From Verrucomicrobia bacterium IMCC26134 (GTDB taxonomy: Bacteria > Verrucomicrobiota > Verrucomicrobiia > Opitutales > Opitutaceae), in assembly GCA_000972765.1 (NCBI GenBank), contig CP011265.1, forward strand, positions 1,488,001 to 1,552,000: DNA of 64,000 bases, read 5' to 3'. Position 1 is the stretch's first letter; each line of letters begins with the position of its first letter. The translations under genes and the position numbers were made by a program. This document shows positions 14,966 through 23,836 of the stretch, one piece after another. A model generated the notes under the pieces. That model made no database searches. It was given only the letters and a program-made list of their open reading frames with translations, and had not been told where the DNA came from.

Positions 14966-17194
14966 CTAGAAGGCCACGCGCCAGCCGAGGGTGAGGCTGC
15001 GACCGGCGCCGACGCGGGCGGTTTTGGCCAGCAGGTCCGTGTCGAAAAGATTGCCGATGCCGGCGTTCACCGAGTGCGCGAGTTTGCCGCTGGTCCAGCT
15101 GTAGCCGGTGTCGAGGCTGGCGACGGTGTAGGCCGGGTAGTCGAGCCGTTGGCGACCGGAGCGGGCGTAGCTTTGCACGACCTCGCCGATGTGGGTGACA
15201 TTGCCGCCCATGGAGAGTCCCTTCAGGCTGCTGGATTGAAAGGTGTGGCGCAGCCCGGCTCCGGCGGTGAAGCGCGGCAGCTGGGTGAGTTGCAGGCCCT
15301 CTTCCTCGGGAAGGTCGGGCGAGGACACGGTGTAGGCGTGAGTCCAGGAGGCGCGCGTCGTGGCGGTCCATTCCGGAGTGGGTTTGCAGCCGATCTGGGC
15401 GGTGATCCCGCGGAACTCCTCCTCGCCGCTGGTGACGAGCTGGGGCTGGGTCTGGTCGGCGTCGGCGACGGGGTCCTGGTAAAGGGGATTGCGCCGCACG
15501 ATGTCAGCGTTGGTGTAGGCGTAGCCCATGAGGCCAAGGGTGAGCTTGCGGTCGAGCAGGCTGGCGCGGGCGCCAAACTCCAGACCGCTGGTCGAGGCAT
15601 TATTCTGGATTTTGCCGGTGCGGGCATCGACACGGGTGGAGGGCTGCACGGCGGAACTGGCGGTGGCGAATAGCAGGACATGCCGGCCCAGACGTTGGTT
15701 GGCGCCGACGTGGGCGGAGGTGTTGGCGAGGTTTTTATCGGAGCGGGGCGTGGTGGCGCTGGCGCGATTGTCGTTCACCTCGATAAAGTTAAAGTCACGA
15801 CGCAGGCCGGTGGTGAAAACGGTGTTTCCGTGGTCGAAGGCGGAGCGCAGGGAAGTGACGAAGGCGGCATGGCCGAGGAGGTTTTGCCGATCGGTGATAA
15901 TTCTACGATAGATGTCGGGGGAGTAGTCCGGACGGTAGTAATCGGGAGAGTCTGGGTCGAAAGTCCGCACGGTTACCGGCAGCAACGTGTCGCGGTCTGC
16001 CGCAAGCAGGCCGCGAGTCTCGTCCTGGTCGCGTGAGGCGGTGAACTCAAAGCCGGCGAGGACCTTGTGTTCGGAGTTGAGCAGGTGGAAACGGCGTGTC
16101 AGGTCGGACTGGTGCGTGACGCCCTGAAAGCCCTCTTTGCGGTGGGAAGGTTCGCGCACGCCGGAGAAGACGCCGGTGCTGACGATGTATTGGCCGGTGG
16201 TGAAACGATCTTGGGTGGAGCGGCGGCCAAAAAGTTGGGTCGAGGAGCTAAGGGCGAGATCCGGGCTGAGCTGACTTTCGAGCTGCAAGCCAAAGGAGGC
16301 GGCCTGACGGCGGACATCGGCGCGAGGTCCGTAGGTGTGGAACCGAGCGAGTGGCAGATAGGGACCTATCACCGGCCCTCCTGGCACCAGCCGATACTCG
16401 GGTATACCCGGGGCGGGGTTGCCATGGTAATCCAGAATATCGAACGACCACAGCGTGCTGGTGGCACGAGTGTGTCTAATGGCCAGGGCCAGGCGTGCGG
16501 TGGCCTGCGAGCTATAGGAAAAGTATTGCGGACCATCCGAGCCGGACCAACCGCCGGAGACGAGATACCACGATTTTTTCGGAATGATCACGCCGGTGGC
16601 GCGGGCTTGGGCACGGCGACCGCCATTTGTGCCGGCGGAAACCTCCAGCTGGCGGGATTCGCGGCCTTTGGGGCGGGCGGTAAGGGTGTTGCGAATGCCG
16701 CCGGGAGCGGCGCGCCCGATGACTGGAACGAGCGACCCGATGACGAGTTCACCGCCCTCGCCGTTCAATACCTCGGGGATGCCGACCTGGGAAAAGCCGT
16801 TGCGCCGAAGCGGAGCGGGGAAGCCTCTCAGGTTGATGTTTTCCGAGCCGGCGGCGATCTCGGCGGCGTTGGCTCGCGATGCGATCAGGGCTTCGAGCTC
16901 CTGGTCGAGTTCATTGAGCGGCATCTCGGCGAAGGCGGGATCCGAGAGCAGGTCGTTGGCAAAGGGAGGCTCGCTGAGCTCCGCGCGGCTGCCGTCGAGT
17001 CCGGTAGGATCATAGTCGGGCGAGTGCTCGTCTTCGCCCTCCACGTTGAACGGCTCGAGCATGACGGGCGGTGCGGGAGCATCTTCGTCCATTGATTGAG
17101 CTCTCAATCCGTGCGCGGAAAATGCGGCGGCAACGAGAAGCAATAGACGGGGAGACAGGGCTCGAATCTTGGTGTGGGGGAGGGGCTGGGCCAT
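14966..17194 (-). CDS. TonB-dependent outer-membrane receptor
   Basis: 742 residues with a signal peptide (LLLLVAAAFSAHGLRAQS). A TonB-box-like segment (MLEPFNVEGEDE) is followed by a plug domain with INLRGFPAPLRRNGFSQVG, then a long run of alternating amphipathic beta strands ending in the aromatic terminus LTLGWRVAF typical of a 22-strand barrel. Such receptors import siderophores, vitamin B12 or oligosaccharides with TonB-ExbBD energy. The neighbouring family 2 glycosidase, on the same strand about 110 bp downstream, suggests a saccharide ligand, but that is inference. A small membrane-anchored protein lies upstream. The plug is shorter than in many family members. Confidence 0.88.
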   Translation of the reverse strand: MAQPLPHTKIRALSPRLLLLVAAAFSAHGLRAQSMDEDAPAPPVMLEPFNVEGEDEHSPDYDPTGLDGSRAELSEPPFANDLLSDPAFAEMPLNELDQELEALIASRANAAEIAAGSENINLRGFPAPLRRNGFSQVGIPEVLNGEGGELVIGSLVPVIGRAAPGGIRNTLTARPKGRESRQLEVSAGTNGGRRAQARATGVIIPKKSWYLVSGGWSGSDGPQYFSYSSQATARLALAIRHTRATSTLWSFDILDYHGNPAPGIPEYRLVPGGPVIGPYLPLARFHTYGPRADVRRQAASFGLQLESQLSPDLALSSSTQLFGRRSTQDRFTTGQYIVSTGVFSGVREPSHRKEGFQGVTHQSDLTRRFHLLNSEHKVLAGFEFTASRDQDETRGLLAADRDTLLPVTVRTFDPDSPDYYRPDYSPDIYRRIITDRQNLLGHAAFVTSLRSAFDHGNTVFTTGLRRDFNFIEVNDNRASATTPRSDKNLANTSAHVGANQRLGRHVLLFATASSAVQPSTRVDARTGKIQNNASTSGLEFGARASLLDRKLTLGLMGYAYTNADIVRRNPLYQDPVADADQTQPQLVTSGEEEFRGITAQIGCKPTPEWTATTRASWTHAYTVSSPDLPEEEGLQLTQLPRFTAGAGLRHTFQSSSLKGLSMGGNVTHIGEVVQSYARSGRQRLDYPAYTVASLDTGYSWTSGKLAHSVNAGIGNLFDTDLLAKTARVGAGRSLTLGWRVAF

Positions 17195-17228
17195 TTAAAA
17201 CCAGTGTGTGTTCGAGCGATCGATCGCG

Positions 17229-17543
17229 TTATTTGGCAAGCTGGGCGCGGAGCTGTTGCTGTGAACGATAACTGGTGATGGCGGTGCGGAAGTTGGTGGT
17301 GTCGGCATCGGCGGGAGCACTGGCAAGGTGGGCATCCGCTTTGTCCAAGTCTGCGTCGAAAGCCCTCCAGTCGTTGGATTGACTGGCTTTCAACAGATCG
17401 GAGAGAAGCGCGGTGAGCTCGACTTGCGCCTCGGCTGACCAGGCGGCCGAAGCAGTGCTGACTGGAGCCGAACGATCCACGAAGAGGAGGTAGGAGCCTC
17501 CGGCGAGCACTACGATTAAAATGAGGGTGAGAAAAAGTTTCAT
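17229..17543 (-). CDS. Small membrane-anchored protein of unknown function
   Basis: 104 residues: MKLFLTLILIVVLAGGSYLLF is an N-terminal membrane anchor or uncleaved signal, then comes a Ser/Ala linker (STASAAWSAEAQVEL) and a helical acidic region (DLDKADAHLASAPADADTT) ending QQQLRAQLAK. No family was recognised. It lies 34 bp upstream of the TonB receptor on the same strand, so it is probably co-transcribed and acts in the periplasm. A 12-bp perfect palindrome (GCGATCGATCGC, 17216-17227) follows its stop codon. Codon use matches the neighbours, which supports a real gene. Confidence 0.6.
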   Translation of the reverse strand: MKLFLTLILIVVLAGGSYLLFVDRSAPVSTASAAWSAEAQVELTALLSDLLKASQSNDWRAFDADLDKADAHLASAPADADTTNFRTAITSYRSQQQLRAQLAK

Positions 17544-17646
17544 GGGGTTGGTTGGAGCAATGGTTATCCGGTATACTCTGGCGACTTTATAGTGGGCTTA
17601 AAAGAAACGAGGGCGAGGGTCGGTCTGTGAATTCCAGAAATGGCCC

Positions 17647-17677
17647 TTGACTCAGGCGGACCGCTTTGAGGTTCTAA
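17647..17677 (+). promoter_or_regulatory. Candidate promoter of rpsT
   Basis: TTGACT (17647-17652) and TTCTAA (17672-17677) are 19 bp apart, about 30 bp before the rpsT ATG. The -35 is good; the -10 and the spacing are weak. Confidence 0.3.
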
Positions 17678-17707
17678 ACCTTTACTCAAACCAACACACC
17701 CACTCCC

Positions 17708-17968
17708 ATGGCTAATACCAAGTCCGCCATCAAAGCCGCCCGTAAGACCACTCGCCTCACCGCGCGTAACAAGGCGACCAAGACCCGCATCAAGACTCTC
17801 AGCAAGAAACTCGCCGCAGCCGTCGCCGGCTCCGACAAGGAAGCAGCCAAGGCTGCAGCCCAAGCCTATGTCGCCGCCATGGACAAGGCCACCAAGTCTG
17901 GCGTCGTGCACAAGAACGCCGCATCCCGCGCCAAGTCGCACACCGCGAAGATCGTCTTCGCGAAGTAA
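17708..17968 (+). CDS. rpsT: 30S ribosomal protein S20
   Basis: 86 residues, very rich in Lys, Ala and Arg. It starts MANTKSAIKAARKTTRLTAR, the standard S20 opening, and ends GVVHKNAASRAKSHTAKIV, the standard closing helix that binds 16S rRNA. The ATG at 17708 is unambiguous. It is transcribed alone, away from the minus-strand gene upstream, and is followed by an intrinsic terminator at 18028-18062. Codon use (AAG, CGC, GCC) fits a highly expressed gene. Confidence 0.97.
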   Translation: MANTKSAIKAARKTTRLTARNKATKTRIKTLSKKLAAAVAGSDKEAAKAAAQAYVAAMDKATKSGVVHKNAASRAKSHTAKIVFAK

Positions 17969-18027
17969 GCCCAGGCGCCTTCAGGCGCGAAGGCTTGGAG
18001 GCTGTCACGCTACGACTCCACTACCGA

Positions 18028-18062
18028 CCCCGTTTCCAGCTTATGGCGGAACGGGGTTTTTT
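18028..18062 (+). terminator. Rho-independent terminator of rpsT
   Basis: CCCCGTT (18028-18034) pairs with AACGGGG (18050-18056), followed directly by a six-T run. It lies 59 bp after the rpsT stop. Confidence 0.85.
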
Positions 18063-19053
18063 GCGTTCGTAACGCATCGCAGGGTTACAGCCTGCTCTGC
18101 TTTGAGTTGAATCTCCTGGGCGTGTCGTCGCTCGATGTTTCTAGGACTACAAGATTGGTCGATGGAGCTCGGTTGAGCTCTCACGTATGGAAATAGCAAC
18201 CGGCGGCGACGAAATCGAACTCTCCTGTTTTGACCTTCACGCTCTGCAAAAGAGGGCTAAGTGGATTGATAGTTTGGAGAGCTAAACCTGAAATCCGAAT
18301 TGGATCGCCATGATCTGGCGCAAGCTGCCGGGCATCTGCTCATGCGTTTACACTCGCTCGAATTGATTGGCGGGGCATACGAGGCGATCGCCACCCGCTT
18401 GGTATTAAGCGGCCTATCGCTACGGGGGAGGTTCCTTGAGAAGTGTGAGTAGAAGCTAATCCTTAGGTAGCGGTTGCGGCCATAACTCATAAATCCCGCA
18501 GTTGAGTTTCACGGGTCGGCATGAGCAGCAGGTCGTCGCGACTGATGATCGCCATGCGGTGACCTCCTCTTTGATAACGCGCATGAAAAGCCGCACAGGT
18601 TGTCCGTTGGCAACAACAGCGGCGCGGCGGTTTGGCTCACCGCGTCTCTTAACCGCTGCAAAAGCCGTCAAAGCCCCCAGATTCTTCATTGCTTAGAAGT
18701 TGGTTTCCGCTTCCCTTCGCTTGCGATAGCTTCGCAAGAGCTGCGCTGTCCGTAGATTGTTCCGGTTCCAGGTTGGTCACATAGGCGTAAAACGTCACTC
18801 TTGGCCTTCAATGCACCTTGTTTCTAAATTTAAAAGATAGGTAATCCGTTAAAATAAAGGAATATAAGTTATGGTTTATCGGATAACTGAAGGGTTTCCA
18901 ATGCAGGGATTTTATTTAGACCAGCGTTTGCCGAATGGAGGGAAGAGAGATAAAAATCAATTTTCAACATCAGCTAAAAAATAAGCTTTACAGCTGACCC
19001 GTGCTGGCATTCAACAAACCCTTTTTCTCTTACAACTCAAAACGTTTACAGCC
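18063..19053. other. Gene-poor spacer of about 1 kb with decayed reading frames
   Basis: No convincing gene. A plus-strand stretch around 18284-18450 reads as a protein-like fragment (ELDRHDLAQAAGHLLMRLHS continuing to RGRFLEKCE) between stops and lacks a start. A minus-strand frame at 18456-18689 (VVANGQPVRLFMRVIKEEV) is followed in another frame by MAIISRDDLLLMPTRETQLR. Both could be remnants of small genes. From about 18780 the DNA turns AT-rich and probably holds the promoter of the following small ribosomal-protein gene. Confidence 0.5.
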
Positions 19054-19155
19054 ATGGGCAACCTCAAGAAAAAGCGTCGTCTCCAAATGAACAAGCACAA
19101 GCGCAAGAAGCGCTTGAAGGCAAATCGCCACAAAAAGCGCACATGGCAGAAGTAA
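19054..19155 (+). CDS. Small AURKAIP1/COX24-domain ribosomal protein (bS22-like)
   Basis: A 33-codon gene with the product [20 protein letters not shown] followed by [13 protein letters not shown]. Over half the residues are Lys or Arg, and the KKRRxxMxKHKxKKxxKxxRxKK pattern is that of the AURKAIP1/COX24 domain. That domain is found in mycobacterial bS22, which binds the small subunit, and in mitochondrial mS38. The role here is presumably structural, in the 30S subunit near the decoding centre. It stands alone, with a perfect intrinsic terminator 33 bp after the stop, which supports independent and strong expression. Confidence 0.85.
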   Translation: MGNLKKKRRLQMNKHKRKKRLKANRHKKRTWQK

Positions 19156-19187
19156 GGTAGTCTTTATTCTCTGTTAGCTGGCATTTT

Positions 19188-19220
19188 AAAGCCGTCAACC
19201 AAGGGTTGACGGCTTTTTTT
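19188..19220 (+). terminator. Perfect rho-independent terminator after the bS22-like gene
   Basis: GCCGTCAACC (19191-19200) and GGTTGACGGC (19204-19213) form a 10-bp perfect stem with a 3-nt loop, extended by AAA/TTT and followed by seven Ts. Confidence 0.93.
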
Positions 19221-19330
19221 ATCTGAAATGCAGCTGGATGTGGTTTATGAAAACTTCTCTCTTGCACGTGAACCTGCGACGTGACTTCATCCAAATCGCT
19301 GATTTGAACTACACTGCTAATTGATGTATT

Positions 19331-20377
19331 ATGCTGTTTTCTTCTAAACCTAAGGGATTTTTCATAGATTTGGGCGAAAAAAGTGCTTACGTGCTCAGGA
19401 CCTCCGCCTCATCTGGTGCAATGCAGGTTGAAGTCCTTAGGGAATTTCAACCAGACGACCTCCGTGGACTCGCTGCTATTTTAGTTGAATTGCAATCCAG
19501 GAAGTCCGCTGGTGGTTATACTCAAGCTTGTGTTGGAGTTAACTCAGATCAAGTTTTTGTTCGCAAGTCATCATTGGATGTTAAAAAACTAAAGGATCCT
19601 GATTATCTTACTGAATTTGCAATTACGCAGTTTAAGCTGGACCCGGTAATTAACTCTATAGCAGTTTTAAATGCTACCGATGGTCGTGACCATGACCAGC
19701 AAAGGTTAAACCCGGAAAAAGATGTAGTATTATGCGGACTACCAATTTCTGAGGTTAATAAATTTCAAGAGGACTTGCTTCAACGTGGTGTATATCCAGC
19801 CAGGCTAGAATTAAGCTCGGTGGCATCGTTAGGAGCGTTAATTGACTATCTGAAGTTTACCGATTCCACTAAGCCAACATTAGTCCTTGAGTTAGGTTCA
19901 CGACAAACTCAGTCATACATAGTCAGTTCGCGAGGCATAGAAGCTTCCAGACCTATTTCGGTCGGTTTGGATGATATGGTTCCTGTAGTTCAAAAAGAAC
20001 TTGGACTAAAAGACGAAGAATCTGCCCGAAAGCTGTTTTTTTCTAATACATTTGATTTCACGGGGATGGGTAACTCACTATGCAAAAGACTACTCAAGGA
20101 ATTGCAATCGTCCATGGGCTTTTATGAGGTTCAGACCGGTCAGTCCATCTCACAGCTGGTTTGCACCGTTTTGCCCGCAAAACTTAATTGGATAGAAGGC
20201 GTCATAGCTTCACAAATCGGAGTCACTATTTTGCAGCCAAATTTGTTACCTTGGCTAAATAAACGCGGGATTAGTGTGGTCGACGCTAGTATAATCAGTG
20301 CACTCGATGCCCGAAAGTTTGCTTTATGTGGTTTGATTGTCAATTTTAACTCTGAAATCAATGATCCAGCCGTTTAA
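19331..20377 (+). CDS. PilM-like actin-fold ATPase of a type IV pilus/type II secretion-like system
   Basis: 348 residues. The opening KGFFIDLGEKSAYVLRTS resembles the first phosphate loop of PilM/FtsA-like actin-fold proteins (IGIDIGssavK), and LVLELGSRQTQSYIVSSRG is the second. ISVGLDDMVPVVQKELGLKDEESARKL resembles the PilM GGdxlT-iA region. In characterised systems PilM binds the PilN cytoplasmic tail inside the inner membrane and links to the ring of PilO, PilP and the secretin. Here it is followed, with overlaps, by PilN-, PilO- and PilP-like genes and a secretin, which supports the assignment more strongly than sequence alone. Codon use is AT-rich compared with flanking regions. Confidence 0.75.
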   Translation: MLFSSKPKGFFIDLGEKSAYVLRTSASSGAMQVEVLREFQPDDLRGLAAILVELQSRKSAGGYTQACVGVNSDQVFVRKSSLDVKKLKDPDYLTEFAITQFKLDPVINSIAVLNATDGRDHDQQRLNPEKDVVLCGLPISEVNKFQEDLLQRGVYPARLELSSVASLGALIDYLKFTDSTKPTLVLELGSRQTQSYIVSSRGIEASRPISVGLDDMVPVVQKELGLKDEESARKLFFSNTFDFTGMGNSLCKRLLKELQSSMGFYEVQTGQSISQLVCTVLPAKLNWIEGVIASQIGVTILQPNLLPWLNKRGISVVDASIISALDARKFALCGLIVNFNSEINDPAV

Positions 20378-20987
20378 ACAATCACTGGAAAAGTCGGAAA
20401 GTAAGCAATTATTGTCCTGGCACCCCAACTTTTCAAATCCTGCAAGGTTGCCTGATATCAAAGTTGTTCGGACAACTTTTTTCTTTAATGGTGCTTCAAT
20501 AGCTATCCTAAGCGCATTTTTAGTGTATTTTGGTGATAAAGAATATAATTTGTATCAAATCAATAGTGATATTGCTATTAATGAATCTCTCATAAATATA
20601 GATAAAACTGAAAGCGCTAAAGCCGTTATTGAATATGGGAAATATATTGCTGAAGAGAAAAAACTGGTTGAAGTTTTGAATTTAACTAAAGATCCATTCA
20701 TATTTTCCGACTTTATTATCCACATTGGGAATACAGTTCCTAAACGTGTAACATTACAGCGAATTGTTTATCGTGGTGCAGGCCAATTGCTTTTGATGAC
20801 TGCAACGGTTCAAGGTTTAGATGACACTACGGGGGACGTAGCATCCGAATACGTAAAGCAACTTCAATCGGATAAATCCATCAAAGACTTTTTTGCCGAC
20901 GTTACGCTTACCGGAACGGTCAGAAATACCGATCGTTCTACCTTGAGTCTGGAAATTTCTATGCTGTCCAAGCCTATTAAAAAATGA
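20361..20987 (+). CDS. PilN-like inner-membrane assembly protein
   Basis: 208 residues from the ATG at 20361, overlapping the pilM-like stop by 17 bp. There is a cytoplasmic N-terminus of about 45 residues, one membrane helix (FFFNGASIAILSAFLVYFG), a coiled-coil region (NESLINIDKTESAKAVIEYG), then a ferredoxin-like periplasmic domain (FIIHIGNTVPKRVTLQRIVY, LMTATVQGLDD, VTLTGTVRN). This is the PilN/GspL-C topology. The start could also be the TTG-type codon at 20337, but the ATG keeps the usual short tail. It overlaps the next gene by 4 bp. Assignment rests on topology and position. Confidence 0.7.
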   Translation: MIQPFKQSLEKSESKQLLSWHPNFSNPARLPDIKVVRTTFFFNGASIAILSAFLVYFGDKEYNLYQINSDIAINESLINIDKTESAKAVIEYGKYIAEEKKLVEVLNLTKDPFIFSDFIIHIGNTVPKRVTLQRIVYRGAGQLLLMTATVQGLDDTTGDVASEYVKQLQSDKSIKDFFADVTLTGTVRNTDRSTLSLEISMLSKPIKK

Positions 20988-21535
20988 GCATACAAGGCAA
21001 AGATATTACTCGTATCGTAAAAAAGTATCCTCTCCCTTCTGCATGTCTGCTTGTCTTGATTATTGCAGTTATGGCGTTTTACCTCCGCACCGATCTGCTC
21101 ATTGAAGCAAATTCTAAATTAGAGGAACGTTCTACTGAGCTAAAAAGATACAAGACGAATCTTGCTGCCTCAGCGCAGTTGGACACACAGCTTTTGGTTT
21201 TACAAAAAGCAAACGCTCAATTGCAGGCATCAGCAATCCATATCACCGAGCTTGCTAAAAACCCACAGTTTTTTTATTCTTTAGAAAAAGAAACGGGTGT
21301 AAAAATTTCGGATGTTAGGCAGATGGCGGCTTCGGCGGCAAAGGGGCCTCTGGATGCTTTTATAGTTGTCCCATTTACTATTGTTGCAGAGGGTGAATAT
21401 ATTAATATTTTAAATTTCCTAAAGAGACTGGAGTATGGAAATAATATTGTTAAAATTTCAACGGCCTCGCTAGCTCCTTTCCAACAGACTAAACTCTCAC
21501 TTACTATTACAGTTGACGTTCTAGGATTAAGATGA
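20984..21535 (+). CDS. PilO-like inner-membrane assembly protein
   Basis: 183 residues. A short cytoplasmic tail is followed by a membrane helix (YPLPSACLLVLIIAVMAFYL), a coiled-coil stretch (LEERSTELKRYKTNL to KANAQLQASAIHI), and a beta-alpha domain (FVVPFTIVAEGEYINILNFL, YGNNIVKIS, LTITVDVLGLR), which is the PilO/GspM arrangement. It starts inside the stop of the PilN-like gene (ATGA) and ends in an ATGA overlap with the next gene, so the products are probably made in matched amounts. It would form a heterodimer with the PilN-like protein. Confidence 0.7.
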   Translation: MSIQGKDITRIVKKYPLPSACLLVLIIAVMAFYLRTDLLIEANSKLEERSTELKRYKTNLAASAQLDTQLLVLQKANAQLQASAIHITELAKNPQFFYSLEKETGVKISDVRQMAASAAKGPLDAFIVVPFTIVAEGEYINILNFLKRLEYGNNIVKISTASLAPFQQTKLSLTITVDVLGLR

Positions 21536-22014
21536 AAAAAATCCCCGGCAAATTCCTGGTGCTTTTAGTTTTCTATAGTTCGCACTGTTTGTGTGCTCAA
21601 ACTTCAGATATTCCAGACTCAGCAAATCGTGTTTCTACGGTTTCAAAAATTTCTGTGCTATTAGAAAATAGGGGTAAAAATGTTCGTGTTTCGGATGATG
21701 TTAAAAGCCCTTTTGTTACAAAATCAGCCCCAAATACTATTTCTACCGAAATCAAGATTTTGCAAGTTCCGATCGGTTTGTCTGGCCCGGAACTGTTGAG
21801 TCAGTTGTCTGCCAAAATTCCTTCGACGGCAACGTTAACTTTTGGCGGCAACGCCATGTTACTACTTGGAACAAAAAAAGTTAAAGTGGGAGAAAAGATT
21901 AATGTTTCACAAGATGGCATCAATTATGAGCTTACTCTAGTTAGTGTTACATCCACATCGTTCACGGTAAAGATGGGCGACTCTTTAAGCACTAGACCTG
22001 TTAAAAATCATTAA
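21532..22014 (+). CDS. Secreted PilP-like component preceding the secretin
   Basis: 160 residues with a signal peptide (FLVLLVFYSSHCLCAQT) and a later compact beta-rich part (TATLTFGGNAMLLLGTKKVK then GEKINVSQDGINYELTLVSV, VTSTSFTVKMGDSL). The last part resembles the PilP/GspC homology region (a small beta domain with a G-x-x-L pattern) that joins the inner ring to the secretin, but the similarity is weak. Position between the PilO-like gene and the secretin is the main argument. A cysteine is present at CLCAQT but the lipobox is not clean. Confidence 0.55.
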   Translation: MKKIPGKFLVLLVFYSSHCLCAQTSDIPDSANRVSTVSKISVLLENRGKNVRVSDDVKSPFVTKSAPNTISTEIKILQVPIGLSGPELLSQLSAKIPSTATLTFGGNAMLLLGTKKVKVGEKINVSQDGINYELTLVSVTSTSFTVKMGDSLSTRPVKNH

Positions 22015-22026
22015 AATTACTATAAT

Positions 22027-23769
22027 ATGAAAAAAAATACTGCCCAAAAAATATCACTTATTGTAGCATTGGCTGTTCCGTTACTGGTTAAGGCCCAAGA
22101 ACCGCAATCTGCTGCGACAGCACCGGCAAGTCCTGCACAGACTCTGACCGCACAATCCAAGGAAGGAGAAACGCCAGTCGTGGCGAATCCGGTTACTTCT
22201 TCAGAAGTAACATCCCCCGTTGCAGTCCAAGAAGGAGAGCAAAAAAATACGCAATTAAATGAAATTACCGCACCAGAGCGCGTAGAGCCTAAAGCGAGTG
22301 TTTCAATTATTACGGATTCAAGTAAATCTAAGGATACGCTTTCAGTCGACTTTCCTGATGAGGATATTCGCGCTATCTTGCGTAATGTTTCAGACTTATT
22401 CGAGTTGAATATAGTTATACCTGATACCTTGCAGGGCCGCACATCAATTAAACTGCGTGATGTAACTTGGCGTCAAATTTTTACAGTCACACTATCACCG
22501 GTGGGGTATACTTTCGTTGAAGACGGTAATATAATAAAAATCATCGATAAAAAAGCATTAGAGTTAGAGCCATTTATTACAAGTTCAATTGTTTTACAAA
22601 GCGTTGCTGCGACGAGTGTAGATGCTGTTTTACGCTCACTGCTAACACCTGCGGTTCCAGCAAGCGCTAGCTCGCCAGGATTACCTGCTGGTAGTCTGGT
22701 ATTAAATTCGCAAGCCAATGAATATATTATTACAGACAGGCCCACTGTAGTTGCGCGCGCTATCAAAACAGCACAAACGCTTGATACCGAACCGAGACAG
22801 GTCGTAATTGAGACGAAGTTCGTTGAGGTTACAGATGCAAATGCGCTAGAGTTTTCACTGAAGACTGAGGGTCGCATGGACCTTAATAAACCGTTTGGAG
22901 CCAATCAAGTTGGAGGCATAAATACGTTTAAGCAAACGCCTATTTCTCCATTATCAACCCTGCTGAGTGGGCCTGGCGGCGCCGGCGCAACAGGTGCTTT
23001 TAACGCAGTTTTGAATACAAAGGATTACTCCGTGCTGTTACAAGCCTTACAATCGAAAACCGATACTCGTATAGCGTCTAATCCCACGATTGTCGCTGTG
23101 AATGGCATGAAGTCTACGATTTCTGTGGGTAAAGAAATACAACTAGTTAAAACTACCCAGACGAATTCCGCTGGGAGCGATCCAATCTCGACCACCGAAA
23201 AAGATGGCGTCATATTTGAGGGTATCAAGATTGAGGTGACTCCTCAAATAACGAGTAAAAAGCTAGTATCCCTTGCCATAAACGCGAACAAAACAATTGC
23301 ATCGGAGAGCGCTTCTAAGGCTGAGGGAGGCACTATAAAGCAGGTTTTTTATGACATCAACAAACGTGAGGCCAATTTGACTATGCTGTTGCAAGATGGT
23401 CAAACCGCTGCGATCGGTGGTCTCGTGGACCGGAAAGCTGATAAAGTGACGACCAAAGTTCCATTGCTTGGCGATATACCAATAATCGGCAACTTGTTTA
23501 AAACCAAAAAGAATTCAGATCAAAATACTAATTTGATTATCTTTATCACTGCGAACATCTTAGAACCTTCTAAAACAACTTATAAAAACGTTTCGACCAG
23601 CGAGCAACTTTACGACCTTAATGTTACCGAGCGTGATATCAAAGGCATTTCATATGAGAAATCCGCCGAGGAAGCTCAACTATACGATGCTACTGACAAA
23701 AAGCGCCAGGATGAGCAAGATGCTAAAATACGGTTAAAGCTAAGGGTCCCTAATCAGAAATCTAAATAG
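22027..23769 (+). CDS. Secretin (PilQ/GspD family outer-membrane channel)
   Basis: 580 residues with a signal peptide (KISLIVALAVPLLVKAQ) and a Pro/Ser/Thr-rich linker. An STN/N0 domain (LSVDFPDEDIRAILRNVSDL, TSIKLRDVTWRQIF) and an N1-like domain (SIVLQSVAATSVDAVLRSLL) follow. The secretin core has QVVIETKFVEVTDANALEF, a Gly-rich gate loop (SGPGGAGATGAFN), RIASNPTIVAVNGMKSTISV and the signature KVPLLGDIPIIGNLFKTKK with NLIIFITANIL. The C-terminal tail is charged. It forms the outer-membrane pore of a type IV pilus or type II-like secretion machine. No assembly ATPase, pilin or prepilin peptidase is in the window. A terminator follows at 23802-23836. Confidence 0.9.
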   Translation: MKKNTAQKISLIVALAVPLLVKAQEPQSAATAPASPAQTLTAQSKEGETPVVANPVTSSEVTSPVAVQEGEQKNTQLNEITAPERVEPKASVSIITDSSKSKDTLSVDFPDEDIRAILRNVSDLFELNIVIPDTLQGRTSIKLRDVTWRQIFTVTLSPVGYTFVEDGNIIKIIDKKALELEPFITSSIVLQSVAATSVDAVLRSLLTPAVPASASSPGLPAGSLVLNSQANEYIITDRPTVVARAIKTAQTLDTEPRQVVIETKFVEVTDANALEFSLKTEGRMDLNKPFGANQVGGINTFKQTPISPLSTLLSGPGGAGATGAFNAVLNTKDYSVLLQALQSKTDTRIASNPTIVAVNGMKSTISVGKEIQLVKTTQTNSAGSDPISTTEKDGVIFEGIKIEVTPQITSKKLVSLAINANKTIASESASKAEGGTIKQVFYDINKREANLTMLLQDGQTAAIGGLVDRKADKVTTKVPLLGDIPIIGNLFKTKKNSDQNTNLIIFITANILEPSKTTYKNVSTSEQLYDLNVTERDIKGISYEKSAEEAQLYDATDKKRQDEQDAKIRLKLRVPNQKSK

Positions 23770-23801
23770 GACTTAGCTTAATCTTTATTGCTATTCAAGT
23801 G

Positions 23802-23836
23802 AAACGGGGTTGAGGCATGTCCTTGCCCCGTTTTTT
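23802..23836 (+). terminator. Terminator after the secretin operon
   Basis: AAACGGGG (23802-23809) pairs with CCCCGTTT (23826-23833), running into six Ts (23831-23836). It lies 33 bp after the secretin stop. Confidence 0.8.

Noticed and set aside
18456-18689. Possible toxin-antitoxin pair (VVANGQPVRLF frame and MAIISRDDLLLMP frame)
   Set aside because: The first frame lacks a convincing start and family match and the second is only about 22 codons; too weak to call, described as decayed sequence.
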